Assembly: GCA_964384825.1 (NCBI GenBank)
Contig: CAYLMM010000010.1
Coordinates: forward strand, 1 to 60,656
DNA from: CAYLMM01 sp964384825
GTDB taxonomy: Bacteria > Krumholzibacteriota > Krumholzibacteriia > LZORAL124-64-63
Direction: 5' to 3'
Length of the DNA: 60,656 nt
The position numbers and the translations under genes are program-made. Below are positions 60,456 through 60,656 of this stretch, piece after piece. The number at the start of each line of letters is the position of its first letter. Position 1 is the stretch's first letter. The notes below the pieces were generated by a model that saw only the letters and a list, made by a program, of their open reading frames with translations, was not told the DNA's origin and searched no databases.

Positions 60456-60656
60456 CTACTCACCTCCCCGGTGTCCGGGCCTGCGCCGCAGGAACCATCC
60501 CAGGACCGCCAGCGCGATCAGGATCCCCCAGCCGCCCAGGGTCGTCGCCCACAGCGGGTAGCCCTGGTAGGTGTCGGTCCATTCGGCGCGGATGTTCATC
60601 GCCAGGATCACCAGCAGCACCGCCGGCGTGACGTAGCGCAGCGCCCAGATCCACCA
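60456..60656 (-). CDS. Sodium:neurotransmitter-type (NSS/SNF) transporter, 3' end only
   Basis: Only the last 66 codons are inside the window; the gene continues past its right end. The visible part ends in two transmembrane helices: WWIWALRYVTPAVLLVILAM and TLGGWGILIALAVLGWFL, then RRRPGHRGGE. WIWALRYVTP is the usual last-helices motif of NSS family Na+-coupled amino acid transporters, and the MetS-like gene immediately downstream agrees. The substrate is unknown; methionine or another amino acid is likely from the MetS pairing. Confidence 0.75.
   Translation of the reverse strand, partial: WWIWALRYVTPAVLLVILAMNIRAEWTDTYQGYPLWATTLGGWGILIALAVLGWFLRRRPGHRGGE

Noticed and set aside
60460..60654. 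The 64-codon minus-strand open frame at the right edge.
   Set aside because: It is an Asp/Gly/Arg-rich shadow; a different minus-strand frame over the same bases gives typical transporter helices.

Overview
The window is about 60.7 kb of GC-rich bacterial chromosome with dense, single-exon genes. Lipoproteins with lipoboxes, an RND tripartite efflux operon with its own outer-membrane factor, and many exported beta-propeller and peptidase proteins point to a diderm (Gram-negative) cell. The mix of TPR-bearing Ser/Thr kinases, 6-bladed beta-propeller proteins, M64/S9/M3 exported peptidases and sulfatase-like lipoproteins ending in LRxLGY resembles uncultivated high-GC phyla such as Krumholzibacteriota or Eisenbacteria, or Acidobacteria. 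That placement is an inference and no marker gene settles it. No rRNA, tRNA, CRISPR array, prophage or insertion sequence was seen.

Layout. 0.1-7.6 kb: exported propeller/transglutaminase protein, a sodium/solute symporter with an apparently leaderless promoter, a SET-domain methyltransferase beside a very acidic small protein, an M64 metallopeptidase and a sulfatase-like lipoprotein. 7.7-17.2 kb: typA, hemolysin III family protein, a membrane-anchored agmatine/peptidylarginine deiminase-like enzyme, two tandem 410-residue propeller paralogs, a GlsB-type protein, an AEC transporter and a MIO-type ammonia-lyase. 17.4-26.8 kb: a phospho-signalling block with two Ser/Thr kinases carrying TPRs, an FHA-GAF-PP2C phosphatase and a second sulfatase-like lipoprotein. 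27.1-32.5 kb: exported lipoproteins, exported MsrA and exported oligoendopeptidase F, closed by a terminator. 32.7-41.8 kb: an RND efflux operon whose last gene overlaps a third sulfatase-like lipoprotein, then two paralogs of an unrecognised GCGIGC membrane family. 41.9-49.0 kb: two methyltransferases around xthA, a LUD-domain pair, a MEMO-family protein, bcp, and a YbaK-type deacylase. 49.4-60.7 kb: a sensor kinase with an FG-GAP propeller, an S9 peptidase, an exonuclease/phosphatase-fold lipoprotein, a PatB/MalY C-S lyase, a candidate selenoprotein, a PHP phosphoesterase, a fused CDP-glycerol synthase/transferase, and a sodium:neurotransmitter-type transporter (partial) with a 35-residue MetS-like subunit.

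The most unusual item is a 60-codon gene at 57210-57392 (minus strand) resembling the DUF6132 small membrane family. An in-frame UGA replaces the second cysteine of its CX4C motif, and a stable hairpin lies directly downstream. It looks like an unannotated selenoprotein, and ordinary gene calling breaks it. Other points of interest are an Ala-Cys-Gly triad in the ammonia-lyase where Ala-Ser-Gly forms the MIO cofactor, three 'sulfatases' that carry Thr instead of the formylglycine Cys, and the FG-GAP/histidine kinase and cytidylyltransferase/glycerophosphotransferase fusions.
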